In this document: positions 46,793-58,654 of the stretch, piece after piece
How positions within the stretch are numbered: position 1 is the stretch's first letter
Layout: the number at the start of each line of letters is the position of its first letter
Source: Saururus chinensis
Taxonomy: Eukaryota > Streptophyta > Magnoliopsida > Piperales > Saururaceae
Length of the DNA stretch: 64,000 nucleotides
NCBI GenBank assembly: GCA_035235625.1
Contig: CP141142.1
Location: 20,718,995-20,782,994 of the forward strand
Direction: 5' to 3'
Notes under the pieces: generated by a model
Database searches by the model: none
Told to the model about the DNA's origin: nothing
What the model saw: the letters and a program-made list of their open reading frames with translations, nothing else
Translations under genes and position numbers: made by a program

Positions 46793-49700
46793 TGTAACGT
46801 CTGGAAATTTTCTAAATTCCTGAAGTCGTACACGGGGAAATTAGGGTGTAGGACCCCTTGATCTTCTCATACGAATAACTTAATCATCAGTTGAAAGTGG
46901 TGGCTTTAATATATATTTATGGAAAATAGACGGAAAGAGCTTCGAAACGCCACCAAGAATGCACAAACCGGAGTCCGGATGAGGGAGATACGACTGTTCA
47001 AAGTTGAACATATCGTATAGGGCCCGTTTACCCAATTTAAAGGTGCAACTGAGCCGTTTAAGTTGTTTTGTGGGCCCAATTATTTACTATTCCGAAATTA
47101 GGTTTTTTGGGACCCAATTTCTCATGGGATTAGGAGCTCTAATCCCATGTCTATAAAAAGGATTAATTAGGGCTTTTGGGGGGGTTTTTGGGGGGATGGC
47201 AAAGTGAAGGAAGAAGAGGCGGCAAAGAATTTTTCGGCGAGACTCCGGCAAAGCGTTAGCAACGGTGGATCGATGACAACTCGGCCTTAGAGGTAGGGTT
47301 TTGAATACAGATCAGAGAAATTTTATTATTAAAATATAAACTATTTTGCTAATGACATGAATAGTGGTTTCTGCAATCACTGTTCACTTTGTACTATGTT
47401 TGTTTTCTAGCTACCGCCAGTCAGGGCCGCACCGGCCCTAGCCGCGGAGGCCTTGGCGGTAGCAGATCGGCTGCCGCCGGGTTGTTATAGTAGTGTAAAA
47501 AAAAAAGAAAAACAAAGAGGAAGACAGAGATGGATGGCAGTGCATCCAGAACCACTGCATCGCTAGTGGCGGGGGCGGCATGTCTTGGTAAAGCCAGGGC
47601 TAGTCTGACTGCCAGATCAATGGACTTTCGCAGCCCATCTGAGAGTGGAAGAGGGTGCCAGGAGCAACTAGATGCCATCCAGTGGCTGCTAGACTTCCTC
47701 CCGAGGTCATTCCCGTGAGCGAGACAGCCTTGCGTGTTCGAATTATTCCTAGACTAGAATCCGGTGAGTCCAGAGATTCCGGTGCCGATTCGACGAGGAG
47801 TGAGGGGACACCAGAGGTGTGCCCAGGCAGAGTCGTCTCCTGTTTGCGCGAAGGAGACGACAACCGAATCGGGAAATTATTTCCGGTCTGGTTTAAAATA
47901 TTTATATTTTCAAGATCCTACTGAACCGGGTCCGGGTCAATAGGTTGTGGATTTTGAAACAAATTTTAAAAATTACGTTTGGACCTAAAGACCTTCATGA
48001 GTATTCTAACCTAGTTTTAGCATAGGGTAAAATCCCAGTATCTAATAATTGACTTTTTTAGCCTTCTAACTGAGTGATGGTTCACTTACCCAACTTAGGG
48101 GCTCCGGTTCAGGGGCATGTGAGTTGATCTAAAAATTGGGAAAATTCTCAGTGAGAGTTTAATGGGTAATATAATTATAAGTCAACCTTTTGGTGAGGAA
48201 AAAATCCTAGTGAGTGGGTAATTGACATTTTTGTCCCTAGGTTTAATCGTAAACCGTCAAGCCAACCTAGGTCGGTTCAAGGGGTTCACGCCCGTCACAC
48301 GCCAGAAAAATTACACAGAGTCCATGAAGTCAAGTAGTAAGCCTGAGTTCAATTTTGGACCCATCAGATGTCATTAATGCCTTAAACCAAATGACAGAAA
48401 TACCCCTTTGAGTGGACCCACCCACATTCGTGTGAATTGAAGTGTGAGTCGTTCTGAGAGTGGAGCCTTGTGAGAGGTCAATGACTTAAATCAATAGAGG
48501 GGCAGTAAAATGACTAGAATGACCAAAGGGAGGGTATCATACCCTAGGTAGTAAAATTACCCTAATGCCCTTAGGGGCAATATATTCTGTTTCTGTCGAA
48601 ACGGATGACCTAGTGAATCAAGAGTTAGGGTACCCTATAAATGACTTCAAAAGAAAGGAGCATGACCAGTAAGTGACACGAAGACCTTGTCGGGTCGCAA
48701 TGTCATGAGAAATAAGGGGTAGAACCCTAATTCTCAGGTTTAAAGTAGCGTATTTTACGTGTCTGCAACTGAGTGCATCGATTGACTAGAGTGTCATATA
48801 TGTGACTCACAAGATGCGCTAGAGTTGTTTATACTCTCGGGTTTGAACTCGCTAAGCCCTAGCTTTGCAAATGAGTGCAACGGGCCTTTATTCATTATTT
48901 ATGCATTGGTGTGAATGCAAGTTATTTATGTTGATTGTGTTGATGTATGTTTTTATTATTGATGTTTTAAGTTATATCAGTAAGTTAAGGTTAATAAAGA
49001 CTAATCAAGAGATTTTGGTTGTCGTTGGATTGAGGGGAGAACACCTAATCAAGATAATGACTAAAACACCCTCTTTAGGGTTGGGACCAGTTCATGGAGT
49101 GAACGGGGCCCTGACATAGAATCTTACCTTGGTTAATGAACCGAAGGTGATTTTGGGATGTTCTTCGAGTCATAGCTCAGTGGATGAGCTATTTAGTGGG
49201 CTGATTCATAAGGTGAAGAGGACCCACATGGTTGAGTGGTTACTTGACTGGATGAAAATAATCTAGTCTAAGTTTCAGATATTTGGGGGAGTCAATGGTC
49301 ATAAGGACCCGAGGCTTCTATGAATATATTAGTAATGTCTTATGAGACATTTTCTCCCACAATTGGGATGGTGGAGATTGCAATATGCTTCTTCATCGCC
49401 ACGATGGTTTGGGTATCGACTAGAGGGTCTTTACCGCAGGTCTCCCACAGGTCTTCCCAGGACTATTTAGTACGTATGAAAAGCAAAGTTGTATGAGCAT
49501 CATGGAAGGCTTGTGCTTCTCGCCAATCTGTATCCATGAGCCCTGGGGATTTGGGTCAAGCTGTTGTTAAGCAGTCTACTCCAAGGTTGGAGTACTATGT
49601 TTGGATATTTCTCGAGGGGTGAGTTATCTCTGAGTTACAGATTTGATAGTTTTAATTATTGAACAAGGGATGTGAGATAATTAATAACATTGTTTGATAT

Positions 49701-50347
49701 TGCTTGTTAATTAGACAAGTAGAACGGTTAAAGGACTTACTAAAATGTAGGTTGAAAATATCTAAACATTGCATGTGTGATGCGATGCTTCTTAGGATAG
49801 AGTAGTTTCTAGGCAGAACTACATTTGGATCCGATCTTGTTGGAAACATTAGAGATGTTGTCTGATAAGTATGTAGGTAACTAACATCGGGTGATGTTGG
49901 CCTGATCCGAAAAATATTAATAAAACCTTTTGTCCTTTGGAAGCTCTTCTCCTGTAGGCAGAGATGCTCCATTGTGGTTGTGGTTGTTGTTTGGTTTGCT
50001 TTGTTGCAAATTCTCCAGGCGATGACAAGTGAGACTAAGGCAGGCGAGCACAAGAGGTTTTCGTGTTTCTGCAACTTCGATACATAAGTGTACCTTAAGC
50101 GTGAGAGTCAACTTGTTATTTATTTTCAGACAGGTGACAGACTTGTACTTAGATGGATGAGCTGGTCTTTATGGATTTTCAAATGTTAATTAATATCATA
50201 TGATTTGATATTCGTATTTGTGAACCCCAATTATCATGACCTAGATATTTAATCGAAGGGTTTGTTTTGTATTTAAAGGAAAAAAAATTTCTCGCTACTT
50301 ACCGTTTGTGTTATTTAAAAATGCTTTTAAAAATCCGGGTCATGACA
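46793..50347 (+). mobile_element. Complete solo LTR, family F1 copy d (3555 bp)
   Basis: Begins TGTAACGTCTGG and ends GGGTCATGACA, with exact CTTTA duplications (46788-46792 and 50348-50352). TATA-like CTATAAAAAGG at 47151. A GTCGTCTCCTG...GGAGACGAC inverted repeat lies at 47831-47862. It is the reference copy for F1 copies a, b and c. No gag, pol, primer site or polypurine tract is attached. The many short open frames are not conserved among copies. Confidence 0.9.
47831..47862 (+). repeat. Conserved hairpin in the F1 LTR
   Basis: GTCGTCTCCT and AGGAGACGAC (10-base stem, about 12-base loop) are present here and again in copy a (near 3628-3667), although the sequence around them has diverged. 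It may be an RNA or DNA structural element of the LTR. Confidence 0.55.
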
Positions 50348-50402
50348 CTTTAAAACTTAAAGAACCTTTCATTAACAAGCCTCTTCTTAAGGAGTGTTGT
50401 TT

Positions 50403-53051
50403 TTGTCACACCCTAGCTCCGCCCGACCCAAGCTAAACCCAATCCAAGGGCCTATCAATGCGCAGGGGCGACATAAATTTATGGATTAACCTATTGAGGA
50501 AGACTTATCCCTTCTAACAGGCGATTCAACTAACGGAGTAGTGCACATTACGTCCTTTGAGCAAGAGAAATAAGGATAAGGAAGAGGATAATAAACTATC
50601 ATAAATCCTCACACACCCACATAATAATCTCCAGAGCCTACACATGGCTCAAAATCAAATGAGTTTAGACAAGCATAAGAACAACAAATAAACTCGAGCA
50701 TAATACATAATCCACCATATAATGTTCTCTAAGGTCAACCATAAGAAAATTAGAAAATAAAACATCATTAGAATGCCACGAAGGCTAATCCGACAAGTAC
50801 CCATGTCGTACCTCAAATAAGGTGTCCTGCACGTCTGCACATGGCATAGTGCAATCCCAAAATAAATCACAAAAGAGGGGTCAGTACAAAACTCAATAAT
50901 GGTTTGAAAATTGTAACATTAATTAGAAAATCATCACGATACAACATCATGGCAATTCAAATCCATAAATGACATGGTATAACATTTTCTTATCATCCCC
51001 TTACTAAACCCCTACTTATCCATAAGTAAAAGATCTAGCATGCATATAACACATATATCAAGATCAGGGCATAACGATCATAATATGACCTAACATCCAT
51101 CCTGTACAAATAGTGACTCTCACCCAATCACAAACATGCATAATATCCCACATAATCCGCATGAGAAATGTCTCTAACACACTTTCTGATCATGCACTCA
51201 TATCACATAAACCTCCACGTGAGTATCTTAATCACACAATTTAGATCATGTATTCATATCACATAAACCTACATAATAGTGTCTCAATCACACAATTCCA
51301 ATCATGCATTCATATCACATCCATTCCATAGCTCATTCACCCTGCACGACAAACGTATCGAACACATGATACACAATCATGCATAATAAATCATATACAC
51401 ATGTGTCACATTACCCCTACACAACTTGTACAATCCTGGGCATAATATAATTTCAGGCACATGCATCATTAACAAATGGTGAATGCCTCCATTAAGGAGT
51501 GAATAAAATCATTGCCACACAGGCTGGACATAGTCAAGGCCACACAGGCGGGACATAGTTCGATTTCCACATAGGAAATAAAAAAGTCGAGGTAGTCAGC
51601 CCCTAAGTCTACTCGTCTAGGACAATCCTGGTCAAGGATGTCCGATTCTCACACAGAGAACCTACAACAGGTGTGTTCGCCGTAGGACATATTCTCCGGT
51701 GGGGAAGAGCCCGAATTTCTACACAGGGAACCCTAGGACACGTGGTAGCCGGTGCATGAAGGCATACCACTCTAGATTCTCAGGGTCCAGATGACTATCA
51801 AAATAAATCTCAATTGCAAAACAAATACGCAACTCGTCCCCACATAACTCAAGTCAACTCAACCCATGGAGTATCCATATTCCACACAGGAAATCAAATC
51901 GAAATCATGTCCTTTGGCACCAATCGAGTTCCGATTAAGCCAACAATCGATTAATCCGGCATGCAATCTCATATCATTGCTTTTAATCGATCAACCACGG
52001 CTAAACATTGGTAAAGTCTCATTCATGAAATCCGTCTCATGATGCATGCAACATGATACATACGTGAGCAATTTCTATGTGAATTCCAACACATAGAATG
52101 TGCTCCCATCAGTCCCCACATACATCATATTTGAGTCATAAACAACCACAATTTCATAATAAATTCCCCACATATGTGTGTTCATACATCCCTAAGTACA
52201 TTACCATGCTTTGACAATGACTCACAAGGTAATACACACATGCTTTGATGAAATCTAAACATACTTCCTAACTGAAGTTATGGGTGAAACCCATCCGAAA
52301 GCTGTCATTCTAATCATGTGAAATCTAATGCTCAATTTCCTACAAGCATATTTAATCTGCATATGAAACTAGAACATGGTATCACTATTCACCCATAATT
52401 TATTCATACTACAAGATGATACATTAGTTCATCAGCAGACCATAACCTTGCTGGAAGCATGCTTGAGACATAAGAATTCATCAACCATAGATTCAAGAAA
52501 ATCATACTAACATGTCTAACCATCAACATGTACTTCCACATGATACTTAAACATGCTCCATAATTCCCAACATAAATAGCATATCTTCCCAGTAGCTTAT
52601 TCTAACTCAAAATACTCCACATGAACATTACATACAACATTTGGAAGTAGGAATATCAAAATAAGAATAGGAAATAAAATGCCCAAAATCTATTGTGTAG
52701 CCGATCGATCGACCTGTGAGGGCATTCGATCGGTTGTCCTACAAATCAGTCTGCAATGGCGTTTGGCCGATCGATCGGCCTGTGAGGGCGATCGATTACC
52801 ATAATGGAAGATCTGGTTCATCTTCTCCATTTTGAAAACCAAATCGAGACACCATCAATCGAACTTGAAACCTCCATTCAAAGCCTCAAACATCATAAAA
52901 ATTTAATCAAACCTTCTAGAATACTAAATCTACCCATTCCCAATCAAAGTCTTAAGAAGTCAATACAAACGATTATGCTTTTACTAATCTACCATTAGAG
53001 CACTAAACATGGAATCAATTGAAGAAAAACACATCAAAAACCAAGATTCCA
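50403..53051 (-). mobile_element. E3-like LTR copy 3 (about 2.65 kb)
   Basis: The left edge reads TTGTCACACCC, the complement of the E3 end GGGTGTGACA, and the following text matches E3 in reverse (AACCCAAGC..., CTAGGACACGTGG-type repeats at 51530-51780, CATGATGCATGCAACATG). TGTTT occurs on both sides (50398-50402, 53052-53056). It is shorter than E3 copy 1 because the first ~650 bases have no counterpart, so it is a related subfamily or a truncated copy. It contains the clearest paired module, CCGATCGATCG (52698) and GGCCGATCGATCGGCC (52765-52780). Confidence 0.65.
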
Positions 53052-53395
53052 TGTTTGGCAACCCATTTGATAGACAAAAGAGATTTTCTCTATAAGCGCA
53101 AAATGTCACATCATAGGGGAGATTTTCTTTTTCCTCCAACCATCCTTATAGTGTCTTTCATTCTCTATTTAAAAGGGTTGCCAAACAACCTATCAAATGA
53201 TACTTAAAAAAAAAAACACATTTTTATGTAAGTATAAAATATCATATCATATGGATAGATGCGTTGAAAAATAATCCTCCTTGTGAGGAGGCTTGGAGAG
53301 GCAAGACCCTTAATCTTCAACTTTCAACACATTGTCAAACAACACCTTAGAAGGAAAGCCACTTTGTTAAAACAAAGTGGTTGCCAAACATGCCC

Positions 53396-54852
53396 TTAGT
53401 ACGGTATGATGTAGGGTCTGGACTAGGGTTGAAAAAGTTCAACCCTACCTAATACCCTACCCACTTAACCAGCACTTGACCCAATTAAAAATAGGGTCAA
53501 GGTTAGGGTTTTAAAATTTTACCAATTTTAAAAATAAGGTCAAGTTGGGATTTACTTTTATAACTTGCATAACCCAACCCTGACTATATTATTTAATGAT
53601 GTCATAACCCAAATTGGAGAGATTAGAAAAAAATTCTCTTAGAATTCTATTTTTATTTCATTTAATAGACAATTAGTAATTTGTGTAGGGTTTTTGTAGT
53701 TTTAGATGTGTGTCTTATAATGCTACAGTGCCCACTCTCCAATTCTAACTTTTTCAAATAATATTAAAAATAGTTTACAACTATTTATAATATTATAATG
53801 TATTTAAAATCTTTTTATGATTGGTCTCCCCAAAAAATAATATAGAAACAAAAGTAGAAATTGAAGCAGAATTTTTGAATAACTTACTACTAAATCAGAA
53901 TTACGTTTAGTAATCAAAGTTTTTAGAATAAATTCTAATGTTGTATTAAACTTATTTTTAAAATTTTAAACTAATATAACTTTTTCTCTCAAACTTGAAT
54001 ATATACTTTCTTAACACTATTGCACTCCTAAATTCGAGGTTTATCAAATAAGAGCTCACAAGTTCGAGGTTTATCAAATAAGATCTCACGAGGGTGTAAT
54101 TTTGAACTTTTAAAATGGGCTCCACCTATACAACACATTTCTTGAGGTTCAAATTAATACAAATATAACTCTTTTTTAGAACTTTAAACTAATAGAACTT
54201 CAAACCCCATTTTAAACCTATTTTTAAAATTTTAAACTAATAGAACTTTCTCCCTCTCGAATTCGAATATGCGCATTTTTAATACTATTACACTTCTAAA
54301 TTCGAGTCATATCAAATAAAATCCTACACTGTTAAAGAATTTTAAACTTTTAAAATAGGCTCCACTTATACAACATATTTTTTATAAGAGGTAACTATTA
54401 AAAAATAATAAAATTAATAATTTTAAAATAGGAACAGGGAGTTAGAATGAACGAAATCACTTCGGAATGTAATTCGGTAATTCCGACCAATTTTAACTTA
54501 GAATGACTTAAAATTTACTTTTGAACCGAATTTTTAATTTTATCCATCTCTCACACTAAAAATGATTTCCATTATACGGACCAAAATTGAAATGGAATGA
54601 ACGAAAATTCGAACATAGAAACAGCCCACCATTGAACCACCCGACCCGATTCCCAGCCAGTGTGGACGCATACGGCCCCTCGGTCGTGTCGGAGTGCGTC
54701 AAAACGGACCGCCATCTCAGCCCACTGGATCTTCATGCGATGCACTTCTTTTGATTTTTACCAGTATCTCTCCATGAGAACTGTGCACTGGTACGAGCAC
54801 TGAGCACTGAGCACGGACAGGGGAAGAAGGAAAGAGGCAGTTAGCGATTACG
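53396..54852. other. AT-rich upstream region of the acyltransferase gene
   Basis: No open frame supported. It contains a diverged direct repeat (see next entry). GC content rises from about 54600 towards the start codon, as expected for a promoter-5' UTR. No convincing TATA box was seen close to the start. Confidence 0.45.
53951..54385 (+). repeat. Two tandem diverged repeats of about 267 bases
   Basis: Unit 1 from 53951 and unit 2 from 54218 share TATTTTTAAAATTTTAAACT, CTAAATTCGAG, TATCAAATAA, TTTTAAAAT-GGCTCCAC and TATACAACA in the same order. Unit 1 has an extra internal duplication of about 30 bases (TTCGAGGTTTATCAAATAAG at 54033 and 54063). Confidence 0.75.
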
Positions 54853-57800
54853 ATGGCGGAGGAGCGGATCATGGAATGGGCGGCGCGGCCGCAGCATCTG
54901 GGAGGGGTGCCACGAAGGCTCGTCATCGCGGCCGTCGGGGCGTTCGCCAAGGTCGTGACGTCGCTCCTGAATTCGACCTCCGTCCACAACACTGACACCC
55001 TCCTCCGCCTCGTCTGCAACCGTCCTCCTGGTCTTCCTCTCATCACAGTCAGCAACCACATGTCCACGTTAGTGCTTTCTCTTCTTCATTACAGTTTAAC
55101 TAATTTTTTCTTTTCTTGTAGAGGAGCCCGTTTTAAATTTGTGAAATGCTGCACTTCAAAAATGTTGTTCGAAGGTTACAAATGGATATTTATATCTTCT
55201 TGTAGTGGTAGTCCTCTATTATCTCTGCGTTTTCTTACTTTCAATTAATATAGGTTTTAGATACCGTTTAGATCTTCTGATAATGTCTCTAAGAAAGAGT
55301 ACCTGGGGCGAATTCGGTGTCACGTGGTAATCAAGTTGGTATGCTGAGAGTGATTTGTGTATATGGTTTGGTAGTTATATAACGGGCGTTTATTACCCAT
55401 AATTTTTAAACCACTCTGGACATATGCGTGAACCGATCTCTTTACTTTTTAATCCATCATATAATCTGTCCACAGAAAAAAAAATTGATATGGTTGGCAA
55501 TTTACATTTTTGGACGATGTCAACATCAACATCATTATCATGATTATGCTAATCCAGCTTATGTTGCTCTGGTTGGATCTCTCCCTTTTGAGGGAGGGGT
55601 CCTGGGGTCAAATCGCCATGGTGTGTGTGAAGGGTGCGTGAGTTCTTACCTATCAAAGAAAAATATCATCTTCATGATCATCATCCATTATTTGGCAAAT
55701 TAATGTGATTTCCTGAGGGGAGAGATGATAATAGAGAGATCTGAAGAGAATCTTTAATGGTGATAATGAGCAAAGCTGATTGAGGTGGTTTGGTTGTAGT
55801 AAAAAGAATCGCCAACATTTTTTGTGAGGAAATGAGATAATTGGCTTCTAGTCATGGAGAAAGAGATTAGGAAGGTTCAAGAGGACTTGGAACGAGTCAG
55901 TGGGAAAAGACTGGGATATTCATGAATTTATACACAAAAATGGCATATAAATAGGATGGAATGGCCAATCAGATTTTATGTTGGAAGCCCTAGACTACTG
56001 GGAAAAGGTGTTGATCATGATTATGATGATGACGAAAGATTAAAGAAAATGTATGTGCACATAGAAGAACATGCAAAAAATCCGAAACTAATAATGGTCT
56101 AACACTTCATGGAGGAAACTCCTTGAAAGGGCAAAGATTAGGCGGCACTATCATTGGCTATGTTGATTTTCTTGGATGTGCTCCTTTTTCCCAAAGTGAT
56201 AATAAATATTTACATTATCAGTCATTATTTCATGTAAGGCTATGTTTTTTTAAACTTAAGAAGAAGATCTAGAATTCCGAGACTGACATAAGAGTTATTA
56301 CCACCAATGAAGGAGGAAACACATGGTAAATATTGGTTTGAAAGGCTTACTTTTGGGTAGAGCAGAAGTTCTTGCATAGGAAATCATTTATGCCAAAGAG
56401 ACCTGAATAAAAATTTATGTTATGCCAAGTGGAAGTTGTTGATGGTTTCAATATTGTCAGAACTTTCACTACTGTATTCTTTTTTGAAAATCATTTGAAC
56501 GCTGCTATTTTCCCCCCAATAATTTCTCACTTTCCCCAATTTCTTTTTATTTTTTGCTTTTTTTATTGCTCCCTTACACCTTGTGTGTCCCCCCTTCTTC
56601 TCCTTCTCTTCTTTCTTCGGCAGCGGTGCCGTTGCCTAGATTGTAACCAGCCATACTTTCACCCTCATTCCACTGCAGGCGGGAAGAGAAGGAGAAGAAG
56701 AAGAAAGGAGGAGGCGAAGAAGAAAGGAGGACCCGGAAGGGCTTGGTGTGGCCAAAGTTTGGCCACTTTGGTGCGGCCATGTGCAGCCTTCGTTGCTTTT
56801 GTGCTGGCTTCCAGGAAGAGGAGGAGAAGAAGCAGAAGAAATGAGGAGGAAGAGGAGGAGGAGAAGGAAATAGGAGGAGGAGGAAGTGGGTGGTGGGGGA
56901 GGGGCAGACTGGAAAGAGGACATCGGTCGGCTCCGGAGATGGCTCTGATGTCGGTTTGGATGGAGTAAGGTATTTGTGGGGAAGGAGAATAAGGTGGGTG
57001 TGAAAGATTTTATCAGTTCAACTCAGAAGCGAGTGGACTGGTCCTCATACCCGCTGGGGGTGAGTGAGCAAATAGACTGACCTTTGGGACAAGGCTATTA
57101 CCCTAACACCGTTACCGTTTATAAAGGAGCGGCACATAATTTGTGGGGAAGGAGAATAAGGTGGGTGTGAAAGATTTTACAATACTAACTGGGGGGAGTG
57201 AATAATGGGGGGAAATAAGACATTTTGTGGATTTAGGGTTGGGGGTAGGGGCAAGCATTCAAAATTCAAATCATTTATGCTTTTGAAATAGAGGATAGTT
57301 ACATATTTAAAACAGAAGCCCTTGTTGCAGGTTGGATGACCCCTTACTGTGGGGATTTAAGGGTTTTCCGTCAATGGATGCAAGATTAGCTCGGTGGGTA
57401 CTTGCTGCTGAAGATATTTGCTTCAGAAATGTGGCACTTTCATACTTCTTTCGATTAGGTACTTTATTCTTATCTTAATTTAAGAGACTCAGGCATATTA
57501 CTTTGAAGTATTAAAACCTCATGTATTTTTATCTTATCCAATCTTTTTAGCTTATAAACTATTACCTTGTTATTGTTTAGGTTGTGTGGCATGTCAATAG
57601 GTTAAATACTTTGACATTTACTATTTCATGAAGGTTGCTGAAAACATTTATGAAAGAAAAGAAAGCTGAATATTTTGGTGTCTATCTTAGCAGAACATGT
57701 ATTTAACTGATGCTAGCTAAAAGATCAGTAAGTGGAAGTGCACATTATCTAAGTATTTCATATATAAGCAATTTTATGTTATCAACTTGGCATCTTTAGC

Positions 57801-58654
57801 TCATAACCCTAATTCTTTCTCCTCCTCGTCTTGCCTTTGCTATTGTCTCTCCTCATCCCCTGCAATTTCTTCCCTAAAACCCTTGTAACCCAGTGGGTTA
57901 CATCAGATAATTATAAGTTTAAGGTTTTCACGTGCCTTTTATCTTCAAGTCTGCTATGGTAATTAGTTACTCCCCCATCCCATATTAATTGTCCCATTTC
58001 AAAGAAAAAAAATATTTGTCCCACATTAAGCATCCTATTTCCCATGCTTTTACCAAGTAGAAAGCTTCTTATATGCTTCTTGCCAAAGCGGGAGGAGCAT
58101 GAGAATCTAAATTAGTCAGAGTGATGAGATTTTAAGTTAGTTAGAGTTTTTTTTTGGTGGTCTATGTTGCTTCTCACCTTTCTTTTAATTTATACTTTTT
58201 ACAAATGAGACACTTAATATGGATGGAGTATTATTATATTTCTATTAGCTTTTTATGATTAATTACCTTTTTTAGGATCAAAATTCCCTGTGATTTTTCA
58301 CAAACATAATTTTGCAGGAAAATGTATTCCTATAAGAAGAGGTTCGGGAATTTATCAAGAGCACATGAATGAGGCTCTTGAATATTTGGGCAGAGGATGC
58401 TGGGTAAAATATTTGAACCTTGTATATCATGCTTTTGAACTCTGTACTGTTTTTTCTTTTTATTTACATTTCTCCAACTACTTTTCTGAAGTTTTTCATA
58501 ATTCTCGGAGAAGCAGTTGCATACTTTTCCAGAAGGAAAAGTGTCACAAGAGAATGGACCCATTAGGCGTTTGAAATGGGGGACTGCAAGTCTCATTGTC
58601 CGTTCACCTGTGACACCAATAGTTTTGCCTATAGTCCACTCTGGTTTTGAAAAG
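54853..58654 (+). CDS. Tafazzin-like lysophospholipid acyltransferase, exons 1-4 (3' end outside)
   Basis: Exons: 54853-55067, 57331-57458, 58318-58403 and 58517-58654; all introns are GT...AG and the phases join (567 nt, 189 codons, no stop). The protein begins MAEERIMEWAARPQHLGGVP and carries the PlsC/tafazzin acyltransferase motifs: NHMSTLDDP (HX4D, His69 and Asp74), GKCIPI, GIYQEHMNEAL, LHTFPEGKVSQ (motif with Glu149-Gly150), PIRRLKWGTASLI and VTPIVLPIVHSGFE. This is the At1g78690 type, which acylates lysophospholipids and is related to cardiolipin-remodelling tafazzin. Motifs are complete to residue 189; the expected next block (MPENY, GEPIEFD) is missing, so at least one more exon lies beyond the window. 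The frame is clean, unlike everything around it. Confidence 0.93.
55556..55664 (+). mobile_element. SINE-like tRNA-derived element
   Basis: TGTTGCTCTGGTTGG (55562-55576) resembles a pol III box A and GGGGTCAAATC (55604-55614) a box B, separated by a GGATCTCTCCC/GGGAGGGGTCC stem-like stretch. After that comes GCGTGAGTTCTTACCTATCA and an A-rich tail, similar to the 3' end of Au-type plant SINEs. No TSD was assigned. Confidence 0.5.
56972..57179 (+). repeat. 41-base direct repeat in intron 1
   Basis: TTTGTGGGGAAGGAGAATAA and the following GGTGGGTGTGAAAGATTTTA occur at 56972-57012 and again at 57139-57179 without visible mismatch. They are separated by about 126 bases that include a CTAACACCGTTACCG stretch. 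Confidence 0.85.
57459..58317 (+). other. Intron 2 of the acyltransferase gene, with a MITE
   Basis: GT at 57459-57460 and acceptor TTTTGCAG at 58310-58317. It contains the Stowaway MITE at 57970-58228, close to the 3' splice site but not overlapping it. Confidence 0.85.
57970..58228. mobile_element. Stowaway MITE (259 bp)
   Basis: The left end CTCCCCCATCCCATATTAAT and right end ACTTAATATGGATGGAG are inverted repeats in the Stowaway style, flanked by TA on both sides (57968-57969, 58229-58230). No coding capacity. It lies inside intron 2. Confidence 0.88.

Larger units (their letters stand above)
46771..53395. mobile_element. Tourist-like MITE split by two LTR insertions
   Basis: The left end GGGCATGTTTGACAACC (46771-46787) and right end GGTTGCCAAACATGCCC (53379-53395) are inverted repeats with one mismatch, flanked by TTA on both sides (46768-46770, 53396-53398). 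With the two LTRs removed the MITE is only about 425 bases (46771-46792, 50348-50402, 53052-53395 less one copy of each TSD). The right part contains extra copies of the TTTGGCAACC motif in both orientations (53054 and 53175), as if one MITE landed in another. Confidence 0.72.
55068..57330 (+). other. Intron 1 of the acyltransferase gene
   Basis: The donor GTTAGT follows codon fragment AC, and the acceptor TTGCAG precedes GTTGGATGAC, restoring T-L-D-D-P. The intron holds a SINE-like element, purine-rich GGA/GAA tracts (56690-56900) and a 41-base direct repeat. The 183-codon frame at 56417-56968 runs through the purine tract and is not supported. Confidence 0.85.

Noticed and set aside
56417..56968. 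183-codon open frame in the acyltransferase intron
   Set aside because: Its Arg/Lys/Glu-rich half comes from a purine tract, and no domain or splice context supports it.
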